A stretch of 44,514 nucleotides of DNA from an uncultured Clostridium sp. (GCA_947178445.1 CAMWYJ010000025.1:1-44514), one strand, 5' to 3'; shown: positions 26,719 through 37,263, counted from the stretch's first letter. Translations and numbers: made by a program. The notes: generated from the sequence alone by a model not told the origin.

Positions 26719-27423
26719 CTATTCCTCAAATGTCTCCAAATAATCCAGAAACCGTCTGCTCTCCTCTAAATTCATACCTCCATATGTAAAAGTCAATACC
26801 AACGGTTCTCCCTCATTTGCTTCCACCTCATAGATTCCCATTTTATCAAAGAATTTCAATTTGCTTATATCAATACCACAGGTATACTCTTTCTCATCTT
26901 CATCTTTCCCTTTCAGGAAACACGGTTCATACGTTTTTATCTGCTCCTCACTCAGCACATCATATACATCATAAAATGGGTGACCCACTGTATTACAGTA
27001 TTCCATAAAGCTCTGCGGCATAATAGCTGCATCTAAAACTCCCACACGGATGTTCAGGAAAAATTTCTCATAAAAGCTGTTATCTGCCGCCTCATTATCT
27101 ACCCCCGGATACGCAATCTGATAACCCGGATCAAAATATGCCTCTTTTTTCTTTGGATTATATCCAAAAAACTCTGTCAGCCCATCTGACAACTCAATAC
27201 TATTTCCTTCCACAGCACAATTCACAAGAGCACAGTTGAAACCCTGCTCCTTATTACCAAAGGCAAAATGAAAAATAAACCAGATAACGGCAATTAACAG
27301 CAGCACAGCGCCAATTATAAATACCAGATAATATTCAACCACATAATTGATTTTCTGCTCCTTTGTCATTTCCTCCATTTTTTCTTTTTCTGCCGCATAC
27401 CAAGCCTTTATCATCTCAACCAT
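26719..27423 (-). CDS. Single-pass membrane protein of unknown function
   Basis: This product of about 234 residues begins with a charged helix (KAWYAAEKEKMEEMTKEQK), then has one membrane helix (YYLVFIIGAVLLLIAVIWFI) and an extracellular domain of about 170 residues. No family is recognised, though similar proteins accompany YesL-like genes in Lachnospiraceae. The start is uncertain: the ATG at 27423 has a modest GGCGGG site, while an in-frame TTG at 27453, seven bases after the upstream stop, would add ten residues. It is tightly placed between the YesL-like and zinc-peptidase genes, so the three are probably one operon. Confidence 0.72.
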   Translation of the reverse strand: MVEMIKAWYAAEKEKMEEMTKEQKINYVVEYYLVFIIGAVLLLIAVIWFIFHFAFGNKEQGFNCALVNCAVEGNSIELSDGLTEFFGYNPKKKEAYFDPGYQIAYPGVDNEAADNSFYEKFFLNIRVGVLDAAIMPQSFMEYCNTVGHPFYDVYDVLSEEQIKTYEPCFLKGKDEDEKEYTCGIDISKLKFFDKMGIYEVEANEGEPLVLTFTYGGMNLEESRRFLDYLETFEE

Positions 27424-27459
27424 TTTCTGCACCCGCCTGTATCTTTCTTCCAAAAAATT

Positions 27460-28557
27460 CTATTTTCTTTTCTTCTTTTTGTTTTTCTTCTTTCTGTTCT
27501 TCTTTCTACTATTTCCCTTTGCCGATTTCTTATTCTTTTTCTCTTTGTCTGCTGCCTTACTTTTTGATATCTGTTCTTTCGCAGCCTCTTTCTCACCTGG
27601 GATTATTTCCTCTTCCGCTTTTGCATCTTCTTCGCCTGCCCGCTGCCCCACTTCTGCATTTTCTTCTTTTTCTGCAACTGCCTCTTCCTTCACCTCTGCA
27701 TTTTCTTCTTTTTCTGTGACTGCCTCTTTCTCCACACCTGATTCTGTTTTTTCCTCTTTCTCCTCTTTGTCCGCTTTGGCATTTTCAACTTTTGTTACTC
27801 CCTCTGCGGATTCTCCTTGTGTTTCATCACTTATCCTGGTCTTTTCCTCTTCCTTAGCTTCTCCAGAAGCCCTTTCCCCTTCTTCAACTTCTTCACCAGC
27901 TTCATCAACCGCATCCTCTCGTACCACACCGTATATATCACTATGATCTGCAATGTAATTGTTGAACTTCTGCCGCATATACCATGCCTTGGGATATTCA
28001 ATCAGAGTAATTCCAAAAATCGGTATGAACAATGCAAGATACCCCTGTTGCAGGTATACATATACAACACCTGCCGTATAGGCAGCCATCAAAATACTTG
28101 CCGGCAGGTATATCAAAGAGTATTTTCCGGCATTGATCAGTGATGTTTTTCCATCATCCTCAAATGTCGCCCGAAGAGCAAAATACCAGCTTGCAACAAC
28201 TGCCAACGCAGCAAGCATTGCAATCGTAAGCCCAAAAAATACGCTCCGGTACTGGCTGTCCGCCTTCGTCCAGACATACAGATCAAACATCAAAACCAAG
28301 GCTGCTGCAAGAATAAGCAGCCACATCTTAACCGAACCCTTAAGATTTGCAATAAATTGCTTAAAAAAGCTCTTTATAACCGGTCCTTCCTTGTTTTCAC
28401 TCATTGGCAGCATCACTGCATACATTGCAGTCAGGGATGCTCCTGCCGTTACAATCGGGATACAACACACCAGTGCCACTATATTCAGCATACACAAATC
28501 AAATACCTTTGTGAGAACCGCATTGACCGGATTATCATCCGCAAAAAACTTACTCAT
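27460..28557 (-). CDS. YesL-like (DUF624) membrane protein with a charge-segregated tail
   Basis: The first 205 of 365 residues match the YesL/DUF624 family: MSKFFADDNPVNAVLTKVFD, about five membrane helices, then ITLIEYPKAWYMRQKFNNYI. The remaining 160 residues are low complexity. A strongly acidic stretch (about 210-325) includes a repeat of EKEENAEV, and the end (about 335-365) is almost pure Lys/Arg (KKNKKSAKGNSRKKNRKKKN...). Family members are usually about 200 residues, so the tail is an addition. YesL proteins often accompany sugar-transport genes; their exact role is not established. AGGAG precedes the ATG. Confidence 0.82.
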   Translation of the reverse strand: MSKFFADDNPVNAVLTKVFDLCMLNIVALVCCIPIVTAGASLTAMYAVMLPMSENKEGPVIKSFFKQFIANLKGSVKMWLLILAAALVLMFDLYVWTKADSQYRSVFFGLTIAMLAALAVVASWYFALRATFEDDGKTSLINAGKYSLIYLPASILMAAYTAGVVYVYLQQGYLALFIPIFGITLIEYPKAWYMRQKFNNYIADHSDIYGVVREDAVDEAGEEVEEGERASGEAKEEEKTRISDETQGESAEGVTKVENAKADKEEKEEKTESGVEKEAVTEKEENAEVKEEAVAEKEENAEVGQRAGEEDAKAEEEIIPGEKEAAKEQISKSKAADKEKKNKKSAKGNSRKKNRKKKNKKKKRK

Positions 28558-28733
28558 ACCACTTCTCCTATCTAATGTTTCTGCTATAGATAACTTCGAA
28601 ACTTTTTGTTAGCGTACCATATATCACTGGTCCTTTCAAGAAAACAATTCCGAACGTTTTGTGAACACGTTTTCCTTTCACAGCTTACATTCAAATGCCC
28701 CACAAGTATCACAGCATCAAAACCATAAGAAAA

Positions 28734-28757
28734 GGAAGTGATATAACACTCACTTCC
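28734..28757 (-). terminator. Terminator of the ABC importer/GH130 operon
   Basis: GGAAGTGA (28734-28741) and TCACTTCC (28750-28757) form a perfect 8-bp stem with an 8-nt loop, followed on the minus strand by TTTTC. It lies 27 bp past the stop of the second GH130 gene. Confidence 0.75.
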
Positions 28758-28783
28758 CCTTCCCGTTGCACGTTAATTACTAA

Positions 28784-29806
28784 TTATCTTTTTCCGATCT
28801 CGGTATCCATTGTTGTCACTACACTATGGTCCTTGATATAGTCAACAACATCTTCCAGCTGTGTAAATGCCAATCCTACATAACTGTCGGCAGCTCCATA
28901 ATAAATTGCGATCTTTCCACTTTCTGAATCGTGGATTGTTGCACATGGGAAGCACACATTTGGAACAAATCCTCTCTCCTCATACCACTCCTCCGGAGTC
29001 AGCAGGAAGTTCTCACATCTATATTTCACGATAGACGGATTGTCAATATCGAGAATCGCACCACCAATGCTGTATACATAGCCATTACAGGTTCCGCTGA
29101 CACCATGATAGAATAAAAGCCAGCCTTCTGTCGTCTCAATCGGAGCAGCACCGCCACCAATCTTTAACGACTCCCACCATTCATTTCCTTTACCCATCAC
29201 ATGTCTATGCTTGCCCCAATATACAAGGTCTTTACTCTCACTGACAAAAATATCGCCAAAAGGAGTGTGACCGCTGTCGCTCGGACGGCTCAGCATCATA
29301 AAGCTGCCATTAATCTTTCTCGGGAATAATACCGCATTCCGGTTGAACGGCAAAAACGGATTCTCAATTCTTGTAAATGTCTTAAAATCTGTTGTCTTCG
29401 CCATACCAATTGCTGCACCATAAAAATCCTGACACCAGATAATATAATAGGTATCCTCCACCTTTACAAGACGGGGATCATATGCATAAATCGGCATAAA
29501 CGATTCACCATTTTCGTCCACAAACGGAATCTTGTTCTCTTCAAAATCCCAGTGAATCGCATCCTTGCTTCTTCCTAAATAAATGTACGGAATTCCATTT
29601 GTCTGTTCGCCGCGGAACACACCAATAAACTCATCGCCATAAGGCATTACCGCACTGTTAAAAATTCTCGCCACACCTTTTACCGGATTACGTCCGATAA
29701 TCGGATTCTCTGTATATCTCCATACCGGTGCATCCTTAAGTCCCTCTGGTCTCTCCTGCCATGGCACATTCGGCACTGCAGGTCCAATAATCTTCACGTT
29801 TGACAT
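28784..29806 (-). CDS. GH130 subfamily 2 phosphorylase (beta-1,4-manno-oligosaccharide phosphorylase)
   Basis: The 340-residue cytoplasmic enzyme is predicted to release mannose-1-phosphate from the non-reducing end of manno-oligosaccharides. It begins MSNVKIIGPAVPNVPWQERP and shows NPVKGVARIFNSAV, FRGEQTNGIPYIYLGRS and YAYDPRLVKVEDTYYIIWCQD, whose Asp110 matches the family general acid. These fit subfamily 2 rather than the mannosylglucose enzyme at 13361-14536. The ATG at 29806 follows GGAGG by ten bases; a GTG at 29833 was rejected. It sits downstream of the importer genes that would bring in its substrate, separated by a repeat-rich gap. Confidence 0.9.
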   Translation of the reverse strand: MSNVKIIGPAVPNVPWQERPEGLKDAPVWRYTENPIIGRNPVKGVARIFNSAVMPYGDEFIGVFRGEQTNGIPYIYLGRSKDAIHWDFEENKIPFVDENGESFMPIYAYDPRLVKVEDTYYIIWCQDFYGAAIGMAKTTDFKTFTRIENPFLPFNRNAVLFPRKINGSFMMLSRPSDSGHTPFGDIFVSESKDLVYWGKHRHVMGKGNEWWESLKIGGGAAPIETTEGWLLFYHGVSGTCNGYVYSIGGAILDIDNPSIVKYRCENFLLTPEEWYEERGFVPNVCFPCATIHDSESGKIAIYYGAADSYVGLAFTQLEDVVDYIKDHSVVTTMDTEIGKR

Positions 29807-29829
29807 TGCTTGTTTTCCTCCTATATTGA

Positions 29830-29980
29830 GCACTTAATGAGCAGCTTTCGCTGCGAGTTTAGTGCGAAAATACACTTGACCACTTAGCGAGGTTCTTTCG
29901 AGCTTAGTGGGCATAGTATTTCCTCTTATCAGGCACTTAATGAGCAGCTTTTGCTGCGAATTTAGTGCGAAAATACACTT
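29830..29980. repeat. Palindromic repeat element C: two direct hairpin units around a third hairpin
   Basis: Two 48-bp units (29830-29877 and 29933-29980) are 46/48 identical; each forms a hairpin around GCAGC/GCTGC with GCACT/AGTGC ends. Between them is a CCACTTAGC/GCTTAGTGG hairpin. The stretch 29861-29917 is closely similar to the core of copy B (11417-11473). It lies between the permease and GH130 genes. Confidence 0.75.
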
Positions 29981-30045
29981 CCATATATTGCATTTCAGGC
30001 AGCCCGGTAAACAAACACAGGCCGCCTAAAAACGCATTGTAAATA

Positions 30046-30894
30046 TTAACCTTTAACCGCACCAGAGGTCAAACCACTATAAATGTGTCTCTGACAGGTA
30101 ATAAAGACAATCAATGCCGGAAGCAATGAAATGATAACACCTGCACAGATTAAATTATACTTACTTCCCAATGGTCCCACAAAAGTATAAAGAGACGTTG
30201 CAACCGTAGGGTATCTCTTCTTATCCTGCAGATAAAGATTTGCATTATAGTACTCATTATAAGTACCTACACCCTTTAGGATACAGCTCGTCACAATCGC
30301 AGGTTTCAAAAGTGGGAACAAAATCCGGTAAAAGATTGTAAAATAGCCTGCACCGTCCATGACACCAGACTCATCCAGTGAATTCGGAATATTCTCAAAG
30401 AACTGGATATAAATATAAATGGAGATAATATCCGTACCACACATCATGATAATATATCCAGGAAGAGAATTAATAAAATGCAGCTTAAACATAATCTCAT
30501 AAACCGCTACCTGCATAGCAACACCCGGAAGCAGCGTTGCAAACAAGAACAGGTTACGAATAACATTATTACCAACGAACTTAAAACGGTCTAACACATA
30601 CGCCAGCTGTGTTCCAACAAGCGTTGAAATAACCAGCACGGAAACCAATATGATAAGAGAATTCCGAAACGCAATCGCCATGTTTGCTTTTTGGAAGGCC
30701 GTTACAAAGTTGTCAAAATTGAGCCAATTCTCAGGCAGCGTCATAACATTCGTCTGCTGATACTCCGTATCCGTCTTAAATGCTGTTGATACACAGGATA
30801 CAATTGGAAGGACTGCCACAAAAGAGAAGAACACAAGTGACAAATACTTCAAAAATATTAATATGTATTTTGTAATTTTCTGTCCTACTGTCAT
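30046..30894 (-). CDS. Sugar ABC transporter permease (MalG-type)
   Basis: The 282-residue inner-membrane protein has six predicted membrane helices. The binding-protein-dependent permease signature is the EAA-type loop ESGVMDGAGYFTIFYRILFPLL, here about residues 175-197. The type is that paired with family 1 carbohydrate-binding proteins. Its ATG overlaps the stop of the upstream permease (ATGA), which indicates translational coupling. With the partner permease and the lipoprotein it should import manno-oligosaccharides; the substrate is inferred from the GH130 gene that follows. Confidence 0.9.
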   Translation of the reverse strand: MTVGQKITKYILIFLKYLSLVFFSFVAVLPIVSCVSTAFKTDTEYQQTNVMTLPENWLNFDNFVTAFQKANMAIAFRNSLIILVSVLVISTLVGTQLAYVLDRFKFVGNNVIRNLFLFATLLPGVAMQVAVYEIMFKLHFINSLPGYIIMMCGTDIISIYIYIQFFENIPNSLDESGVMDGAGYFTIFYRILFPLLKPAIVTSCILKGVGTYNEYYNANLYLQDKKRYPTVATSLYTFVGPLGSKYNLICAGVIISLLPALIVFITCQRHIYSGLTSGAVKG

Positions 30895-31931
30895 CTTGCA
30901 CCCTCCTTTTTCAGTCTTTTTGATTCTTTCTTATGCAGCTTTCTCTCCATCCTCAGCCGTTTCTCCGCAGCTCTTGTATACTCGTCATCCATTGCATCCT
31001 TAAATACATACTTAAAGAACAGCTTCTGTAGAATCGTCGCTGCAAAGATAATACACAACAGGATAACCGCCATTGCAGAAGCCAGACCTACCTTCTGCTG
31101 TGTATGGGCAATCTCATGCATTACCACAAAATAGGTTCCTGTTCCGTTCGCACCACTTGTGATAACATATGGAGGCTCAAAAGCACTTAAGGAACCAGTA
31201 ATTGAAAGAATAATGTTAAGCACTACAATTGTCTTAATGTTTGGCAGGATAATATAAATAAACTGCTGGAACTTTGACGCTCCATCCAGCATTGCCGCTT
31301 CATACATCTCTGCATCAACAGACATAATCGCACCGATAAACAATACCATGTTCTGTCCGAAATAGCGCCATACCGAGGTTCCTACCAGGGATATATTGTT
31401 GATGCTCTGATCCATCAGCCAGTATGGAAGATTGTCAAGGTCAAATCCACACCACTGCAAAACCGTATCAAACACGAATCCTCTTGTGTAGAAGAACTTG
31501 AAAATAAAACCGATTGCAATACCATTAATCAAGAAAGGGAAAAACATGAATCCCTTAAAGATATCACCACCCTTTACCTTAAAGCTTAAGATTGTCGCAA
31601 GATACAATGCCAGGGTAAGCTGCACAAGGGAACCACCCATATAATATAAACTCAGCTTCAATGCACCAAAACAGTCATCCCGTTTAAATACATTGATATA
31701 ATTATCCCAGCCGACAAACTTTGGCGTACCGGTATATTTCATTTTATAAAAACTATAACTAATCATCTCACCAAATGGAAGATATGTAAAGGTAAACAGC
31801 AATATTAACGGAATCGCCATAAAAGCGACCATTACCAAAACCTTCTGCGTCTTACGCTTGGTAAGCCATTGGGAAAATGATGAGTTATTCTTTTTTACAG
31901 CACGAGCTTTTGTTTTTGTCTCTTCTGCCAT
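30891..31931 (-). CDS. Sugar ABC transporter permease (MalF-type)
   Basis: The 346-residue membrane protein has a basic N-terminus, six predicted helices, and an EAA-type loop EMYEAAMLDGASKFQQFIYIILPNI that contacts the ATPase. The C-terminal tail is very basic (KRLRMERKLHKKESKRLKKE). It forms the channel with the MalG-type partner, whose start overlaps its stop by four bases. No ATPase gene is present in the window; such carbohydrate importers commonly share a distant MsmK-type ATPase. GGAGG precedes the ATG. Confidence 0.9.
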   Translation of the reverse strand: MAEETKTKARAVKKNNSSFSQWLTKRKTQKVLVMVAFMAIPLILLFTFTYLPFGEMISYSFYKMKYTGTPKFVGWDNYINVFKRDDCFGALKLSLYYMGGSLVQLTLALYLATILSFKVKGGDIFKGFMFFPFLINGIAIGFIFKFFYTRGFVFDTVLQWCGFDLDNLPYWLMDQSINNISLVGTSVWRYFGQNMVLFIGAIMSVDAEMYEAAMLDGASKFQQFIYIILPNIKTIVVLNIILSITGSLSAFEPPYVITSGANGTGTYFVVMHEIAHTQQKVGLASAMAVILLCIIFAATILQKLFFKYVFKDAMDDEYTRAAEKRLRMERKLHKKESKRLKKEGAR

Positions 31932-31954
31932 ATATCATTTCCTCCTATAACTAA

Positions 31955-31978
31955 GGGCTGTCATTTGCTTGACAGCCC
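31955..31978 (-). promoter_or_regulatory. Intercistronic stem-loop after the binding-protein gene
   Basis: GGGCTGTCA (31955-31963) and TGACAGCCC (31970-31978) form a perfect 9-bp stem with a 6-nt loop between the binding-protein and permease genes. There is no T-run on the minus strand, so it probably stabilises the 3' end of the binding-protein mRNA or partly stops transcription, giving excess binding protein. Confidence 0.65.
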
Positions 31979-32010
31979 TCGATTTTGCTTAGCTTGTAAT
32001 ATCCCTTGAA

Positions 32011-33444
32011 TTATTCAGCTGTAATACCATTCGTCTCCTGAGCTGCTTTCCACTTCTCAGTCCACTCAGCCATGATATCATCATAGCTCTTAGAACCAAG
32101 AGCAGCTGCCTCAACAATGCTCATAACCTTAGAATTACCACCAGCATTGAATGAAAGCTCACTCTCTGAATTCATCTCATTCAGGAAATCCTCCTCACCA
32201 GGTAATGAAGGCTGATCAGAAAGCACTGTACATCCGTCAAATGCTGCATACATATCTGGATTCTCGCCACCCTTAACAACGGTGTAACCACCCTCGTTAT
32301 AGCACCAGCCAGACTCCTCTGTCATCCACTTAATAAATACCATAGATGCAGTCTTGTTCTCATCTGAAGCGTTTACATTAATTGCATAAGAATAGTCACC
32401 ACCAGCTAAAGCATACTGTGTTCCATTAACTGTCATAGGGAATGGCATATATCCAACATCCTCCGGTGTGTCACCAGCCTCCTGCATCTGTGCATAAGCC
32501 CATGAACCTAATACCATTGTACCAATCTCACCGCGGTTTAACATACCCTTACAGCCTTCCCAGTCGGTAGTTGTATAGTCTTCCTCGATTAACTTATTAG
32601 CAACTGCATCATAAAGAATCTTATATAATGCATATGCACCTGTTCCATCACCCTTATCTGCGAATGGATCTGCATCATGAACGAACTTCTGGTTTAAGTA
32701 TGTGTCATCACCATTTGATACACATCCCAAATATGCATCCCACGCACCCATGGTCCACTCAGCTGCATAGTTTGTGTAAAGAGGAATTGCATCTGTCTTC
32801 TCATCGATTGCCTTTAATGCATCAATAAACTCATCCGGTGTCTTCGGAAGATCAGTAATACCCGCATCACTGAATACCTTCTTGTTATAAAGAACACCCT
32901 GTGCATTTCCCATGTAAGGAATACCATAGCTGTTGCCATCATACTCCCACTGAATTGCAAAGTTAAGAGTCTTGTCTAAATTCTCTACTGTGTCAAGAGG
33001 CATGAAATATGTGCCAAGATCTGCCTTATCCACTGCAGGGATAAACATGATGTCACCCCAGTCACCTGTTGTCAGACGAAGAAGTGAATCCTCTGCATAA
33101 TCAGTTACACCTTCTGTCTCTACCGTGATATTCGGATACATCTCATTAAATTCTGAAATCATCTTTGCAATCGTTCCATCTTCCTCACGGTCTGTCTTAT
33201 GATGTAAGAACTTAATGGTTGCTGTCAAATCTGTGTAATCCGTTCCAAGCGTAATGTCTGAGTAAGAAGGTACACCGTCTGTTGTAGCAGAACCACCGTC
33301 TTCACCACCTTCATCTGAAGCATCCTGTGCAGTGTCGTTCGTATCAGCATTACCTGCATCTGTTGTATCGCTACCACCACAGGCTACTAAAGATAAGCCC
33401 ATAGCTGACACCATTCCAAGTGCCAATAATTTTTTTAGTCTCAT
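32011..33444 (-). CDS. Sugar ABC transporter substrate-binding lipoprotein
   Basis: The 477-residue extracellular solute-binding protein is of family 1. It has a lipoprotein signal (MRLKKLLALGMVSAMGLSLV, then ACGG with the lipid-bearing Cys) and a Gly/Asp/Ser/Thr linker. The binding core includes ATIKFLHHKTDREEDGTIAK and MISEFNEMYPNITVETEG. Trp-rich segments (EWTMGAWDAYLG, TTDWEGCKGM) could stack on sugars. It is the first gene of the importer operon, with GGAGG before its ATG and a stem-loop after it. The likely ligand is manno-oligosaccharide, by context only. Confidence 0.92.
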   Translation of the reverse strand: MRLKKLLALGMVSAMGLSLVACGGSDTTDAGNADTNDTAQDASDEGGEDGGSATTDGVPSYSDITLGTDYTDLTATIKFLHHKTDREEDGTIAKMISEFNEMYPNITVETEGVTDYAEDSLLRLTTGDWGDIMFIPAVDKADLGTYFMPLDTVENLDKTLNFAIQWEYDGNSYGIPYMGNAQGVLYNKKVFSDAGITDLPKTPDEFIDALKAIDEKTDAIPLYTNYAAEWTMGAWDAYLGCVSNGDDTYLNQKFVHDADPFADKGDGTGAYALYKILYDAVANKLIEEDYTTTDWEGCKGMLNRGEIGTMVLGSWAYAQMQEAGDTPEDVGYMPFPMTVNGTQYALAGGDYSYAINVNASDENKTASMVFIKWMTEESGWCYNEGGYTVVKGGENPDMYAAFDGCTVLSDQPSLPGEEDFLNEMNSESELSFNAGGNSKVMSIVEAAALGSKSYDDIMAEWTEKWKAAQETNGITAE

Positions 33445-33539
33445 AACTAAATCCTCCTTTACTTTTTGCCCTTAGCAAATTAACGTAGCAACTATTTTTG
33501 CCTAAATTTACTTTACAATACTTTGTCCTTTAAGTCACT

Positions 33540-33573
33540 AATCAATATTGCATATTATATATCAATATTGATT
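33540..33573. promoter_or_regulatory. Candidate regulator site: 11-bp perfect inverted repeat
   Basis: AATCAATATTG (33540-33550) and CAATATTGATT (33563-33573) are perfect inverted copies with a 12-nt spacer, about 100 bp upstream of the binding-protein gene and next to the divergent AraC gene. This suits an activator site for that AraC protein. The rest of the 407-bp gap 33445-33851 is very AT-rich and holds no gene. Confidence 0.45.
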
Positions 33574-33754
33574 TTTCTAGTCATTTTTTCTAACATAACA
33601 TTCTATTTCTTAGTCTTTTTTGCATTTTTACAACATTTTAGTTATATTTAGCAATAAATAATTATATTTTACCATTTTTTAAACATGATTATTACTCATT
33701 TTTACCCTATTTTATTACTTAAAATATATTTTTCTTCTGTGATATACATTTTTG

Positions 33755-33783
33755 TTGACATTCTATAATAATATTGATATATT
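33755..33783 (+). promoter_or_regulatory. Promoter of the AraC-family gene at 33852
   Basis: A consensus TTGACA (33755-33760) and TATATT (33778-33783) are separated by exactly 17 bp, about 70 bp upstream of the start codon. Confidence 0.75.
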
Positions 33784-33851
33784 ATCTTTAATTCTTTTTC
33801 TTGTTTTTATACTATTTTTCGATAATATCGTATTTATAAGGAGGAGCACAT

Positions 33852-34730
33852 ATGAATTTCTCAAAACAATTTTCACACAGCCTGACCAGTCAATACGTTT
33901 CCGAAACCGGGAAGTCCATTACTGACTTTTTGCCACCTTCACTTTCCTACTCCGCCGAAGCTGTGGAGCACATAATTTACCTAAAAGCAGCCGGTAATTT
34001 TCATTTACCGGCAGGTTCAAAATATTCACAAAAAAATTTTCATTCTTATCTTTTGCTTTATAATGCCAGTGGCTCGGCAAAACTTACACTGAAGGAGCAT
34101 CCTTACACTTTTGAGGAACACCAGCTCTGCCTCGTAGACTGCCGCAACAATTACAGCCTTTCCTGCTCCACAGCCTGCGAGTTCCTCGCCTTGTTCTTCG
34201 ATGGCTATCCGGTTCTTTATTATTATGATTTATTTCAAACCCGTTCACAGCCCGTTATAACCCTGCCTAAGAACTCCCCTCTGCCACAGATTTTAATCAA
34301 TCTGTCGGGACAAAATTTCATCCATACAGAGCTCAACAATGCAAAACTTTTGACAGACCTTTTGACAAATCTTATCATTTTCTGTGATACCCATTCCGAG
34401 GACATTAATCTGCCTGGCTGGTTAGTGCAGCTTCGAGAGCACCTTAATAATAATTATGAAGAGCATTTTTCTCTGGATGAATTATCAGAGCTAGTGAACA
34501 TTAACAAATACCAGATATGCAGAGACTTCAAGAAACATTTGAAGGCAACACCCCTGCAGTATGTCAACCACTTGAGAATCGAACAGGCAAAGGTGCTGCT
34601 TCGCACCACCAGCGACCAGATTGGTGAAATCTGTTACCAGGTGGGATTTGAAAATGCGAACCATTTTATACAACTTTTCAAAAGAGAGGTAGGTGTCACA
34701 CCGGCTTATTACAGGAAAAACGGGGTTTAG
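33852..34730 (+). CDS. AraC-family regulator of the importer operon
   Basis: The 292-residue protein has an N-terminal cupin-like sensing domain (about 40-150, with AGNFHLPAGSKY and LKEHPYTFEEHQLCLVDC). Its C-terminal AraC/XylS DNA-binding domain (about 195-290) includes FSLDELSELVNINKYQICRD, IGEICYQVGFENANHFIQLF and VGVTPAYYRK. AAGGAGGAG precedes the ATG and a strong promoter is visible. It is divergent from the binding-protein gene, the usual place for a specific activator of the importer, and convergent with glpK (six-base gap). The ligand is probably a manno-oligosaccharide, by context. Confidence 0.9.
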   Translation: MNFSKQFSHSLTSQYVSETGKSITDFLPPSLSYSAEAVEHIIYLKAAGNFHLPAGSKYSQKNFHSYLLLYNASGSAKLTLKEHPYTFEEHQLCLVDCRNNYSLSCSTACEFLALFFDGYPVLYYYDLFQTRSQPVITLPKNSPLPQILINLSGQNFIHTELNNAKLLTDLLTNLIIFCDTHSEDINLPGWLVQLREHLNNNYEEHFSLDELSELVNINKYQICRDFKKHLKATPLQYVNHLRIEQAKVLLRTTSDQIGEICYQVGFENANHFIQLFKREVGVTPAYYRKNGV

Positions 34731-34736
34731 TGTACC

Positions 34737-36239
<1,503 letters not shown>

Positions 36240-36270
36240 CTAAACCAGCATAACATGCATCTTTACTATA

Positions 36271-37263
36271 TTATCTGTTAATGTTGGTAGAATCTCCTGT
36301 TTTCTTCAATAACTCCTCCAGCCTTTCCCTGTATGCCAGCCTTACTCTTTCCGGTTCCAAAATCTGAATCCTCCCCGCATATCCCGTAAGCCATCCAAAG
36401 AATTTGTCACTCACCACGATTCCTACGCTCACACGGAAATACTGTTCATCTACCGGATGCATCCAGATATCTCGTCCAAAATGATCAATTATGGCACCGA
36501 CAAGTTCATTTTCACAGAGAAGTGTCACAATCTCATATACTCCCTGATACATACCAAAATGCCGTCTCGCATATTCTGCAGCATCTACAGACTGATATCG
36601 TTCTCTGCCAAGCCTCCGATTCTCTAGCTTCTCAATCTGTAGCATTTTGTCGACCCTGAAATGCTTCAGTTTATCCGAAACCTCATCATAGCCTATTAAA
36701 TAGTAGCGTTCACTCTCCCATAGCAGAAGCCACGGAGAAATCACATAACGCATTCCTCCATGCTTTGGTTCCAGTTTCCGATCCACATTCCACATACAAT
36801 AACAAAAAGAGAGCTGGCATCCCTTCTCCATAGCCTCGGATATTCTGTCTACATTATAATAAATCGACTCATTCATTGTCTTTATCCGGTTATTGATGCG
36901 CGTCAAATGTCTCAGTTCCCGCTCACCGGTTCTTCCCGCCAGTATCCCAAGCTTGCCAATCAGTTCCCTGCTCTTTTTTTCTGTTATAAACTGCGCCGAC
37001 TGCACTGCATCTGCTAACAGCCTAAGCTCAGGCAGTTCAAACAGTCTGGAGCCCATATATGCTCCTCTTTTGTTCCGGATAATATCAAATCCAAACGCTT
37101 CAAGTGCATCCAAATCCCGGTAAATGCCTTTTCGTTCACATCTTATTCCATAGTCTTCCAGCCGTTCAACCAGCACACTTGCCGATAATGGATGGGTATC
37201 ATCCGACTCTTCCCATAGAAGCTTTAGTATATACAGCAATCTTGCCCGCTTGTCCTTTTCCAA
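36271..37263 (-). CDS. WYL-domain transcriptional regulator
   Basis: The 330-residue protein has an N-terminal winged helix-turn-helix of the DeoR/HTH_11 kind (HPLSASVLVERLEDYGIRCE, RKGIYRDLDALEAFGFDIIR). A WYL domain (about 135-210, YVISPWLLLWESERYYLIGY) and a C-terminal WCX-like extension follow. WYL domains sense nucleic acid or small ligands in several systems. The start is a TTG at 37263, chosen because GGAGG lies seven bases upstream and no ATG is near. It precedes glpK in the same direction; its target is not known. Confidence 0.87.
   Translation of the reverse strand: MEKDKRARLLYILKLLWEESDDTHPLSASVLVERLEDYGIRCERKGIYRDLDALEAFGFDIIRNKRGAYMGSRLFELPELRLLADAVQSAQFITEKKSRELIGKLGILAGRTGERELRHLTRINNRIKTMNESIYYNVDRISEAMEKGCQLSFCYCMWNVDRKLEPKHGGMRYVISPWLLLWESERYYLIGYDEVSDKLKHFRVDKMLQIEKLENRRLGRERYQSVDAAEYARRHFGMYQGVYEIVTLLCENELVGAIIDHFGRDIWMHPVDEQYFRVSVGIVVSDKFFGWLTGYAGRIQILEPERVRLAYRERLEELLKKTGDSTNINR

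Noticed and set aside
27347..27946. A 199-codon plus-strand open frame rich in Phe and Ser
   Set aside because: It is antisense to the Glu/Lys-rich tail of the YesL-like gene; its composition is what the complement of GAA/AAA codons gives, and it has no ribosome site.
29830..29980. Possible CRISPR-like array because of the two 48-bp repeats
   Set aside because: Only two units, each itself a hairpin, with a structured sequence between them related to element B rather than a unique spacer; no cas genes.
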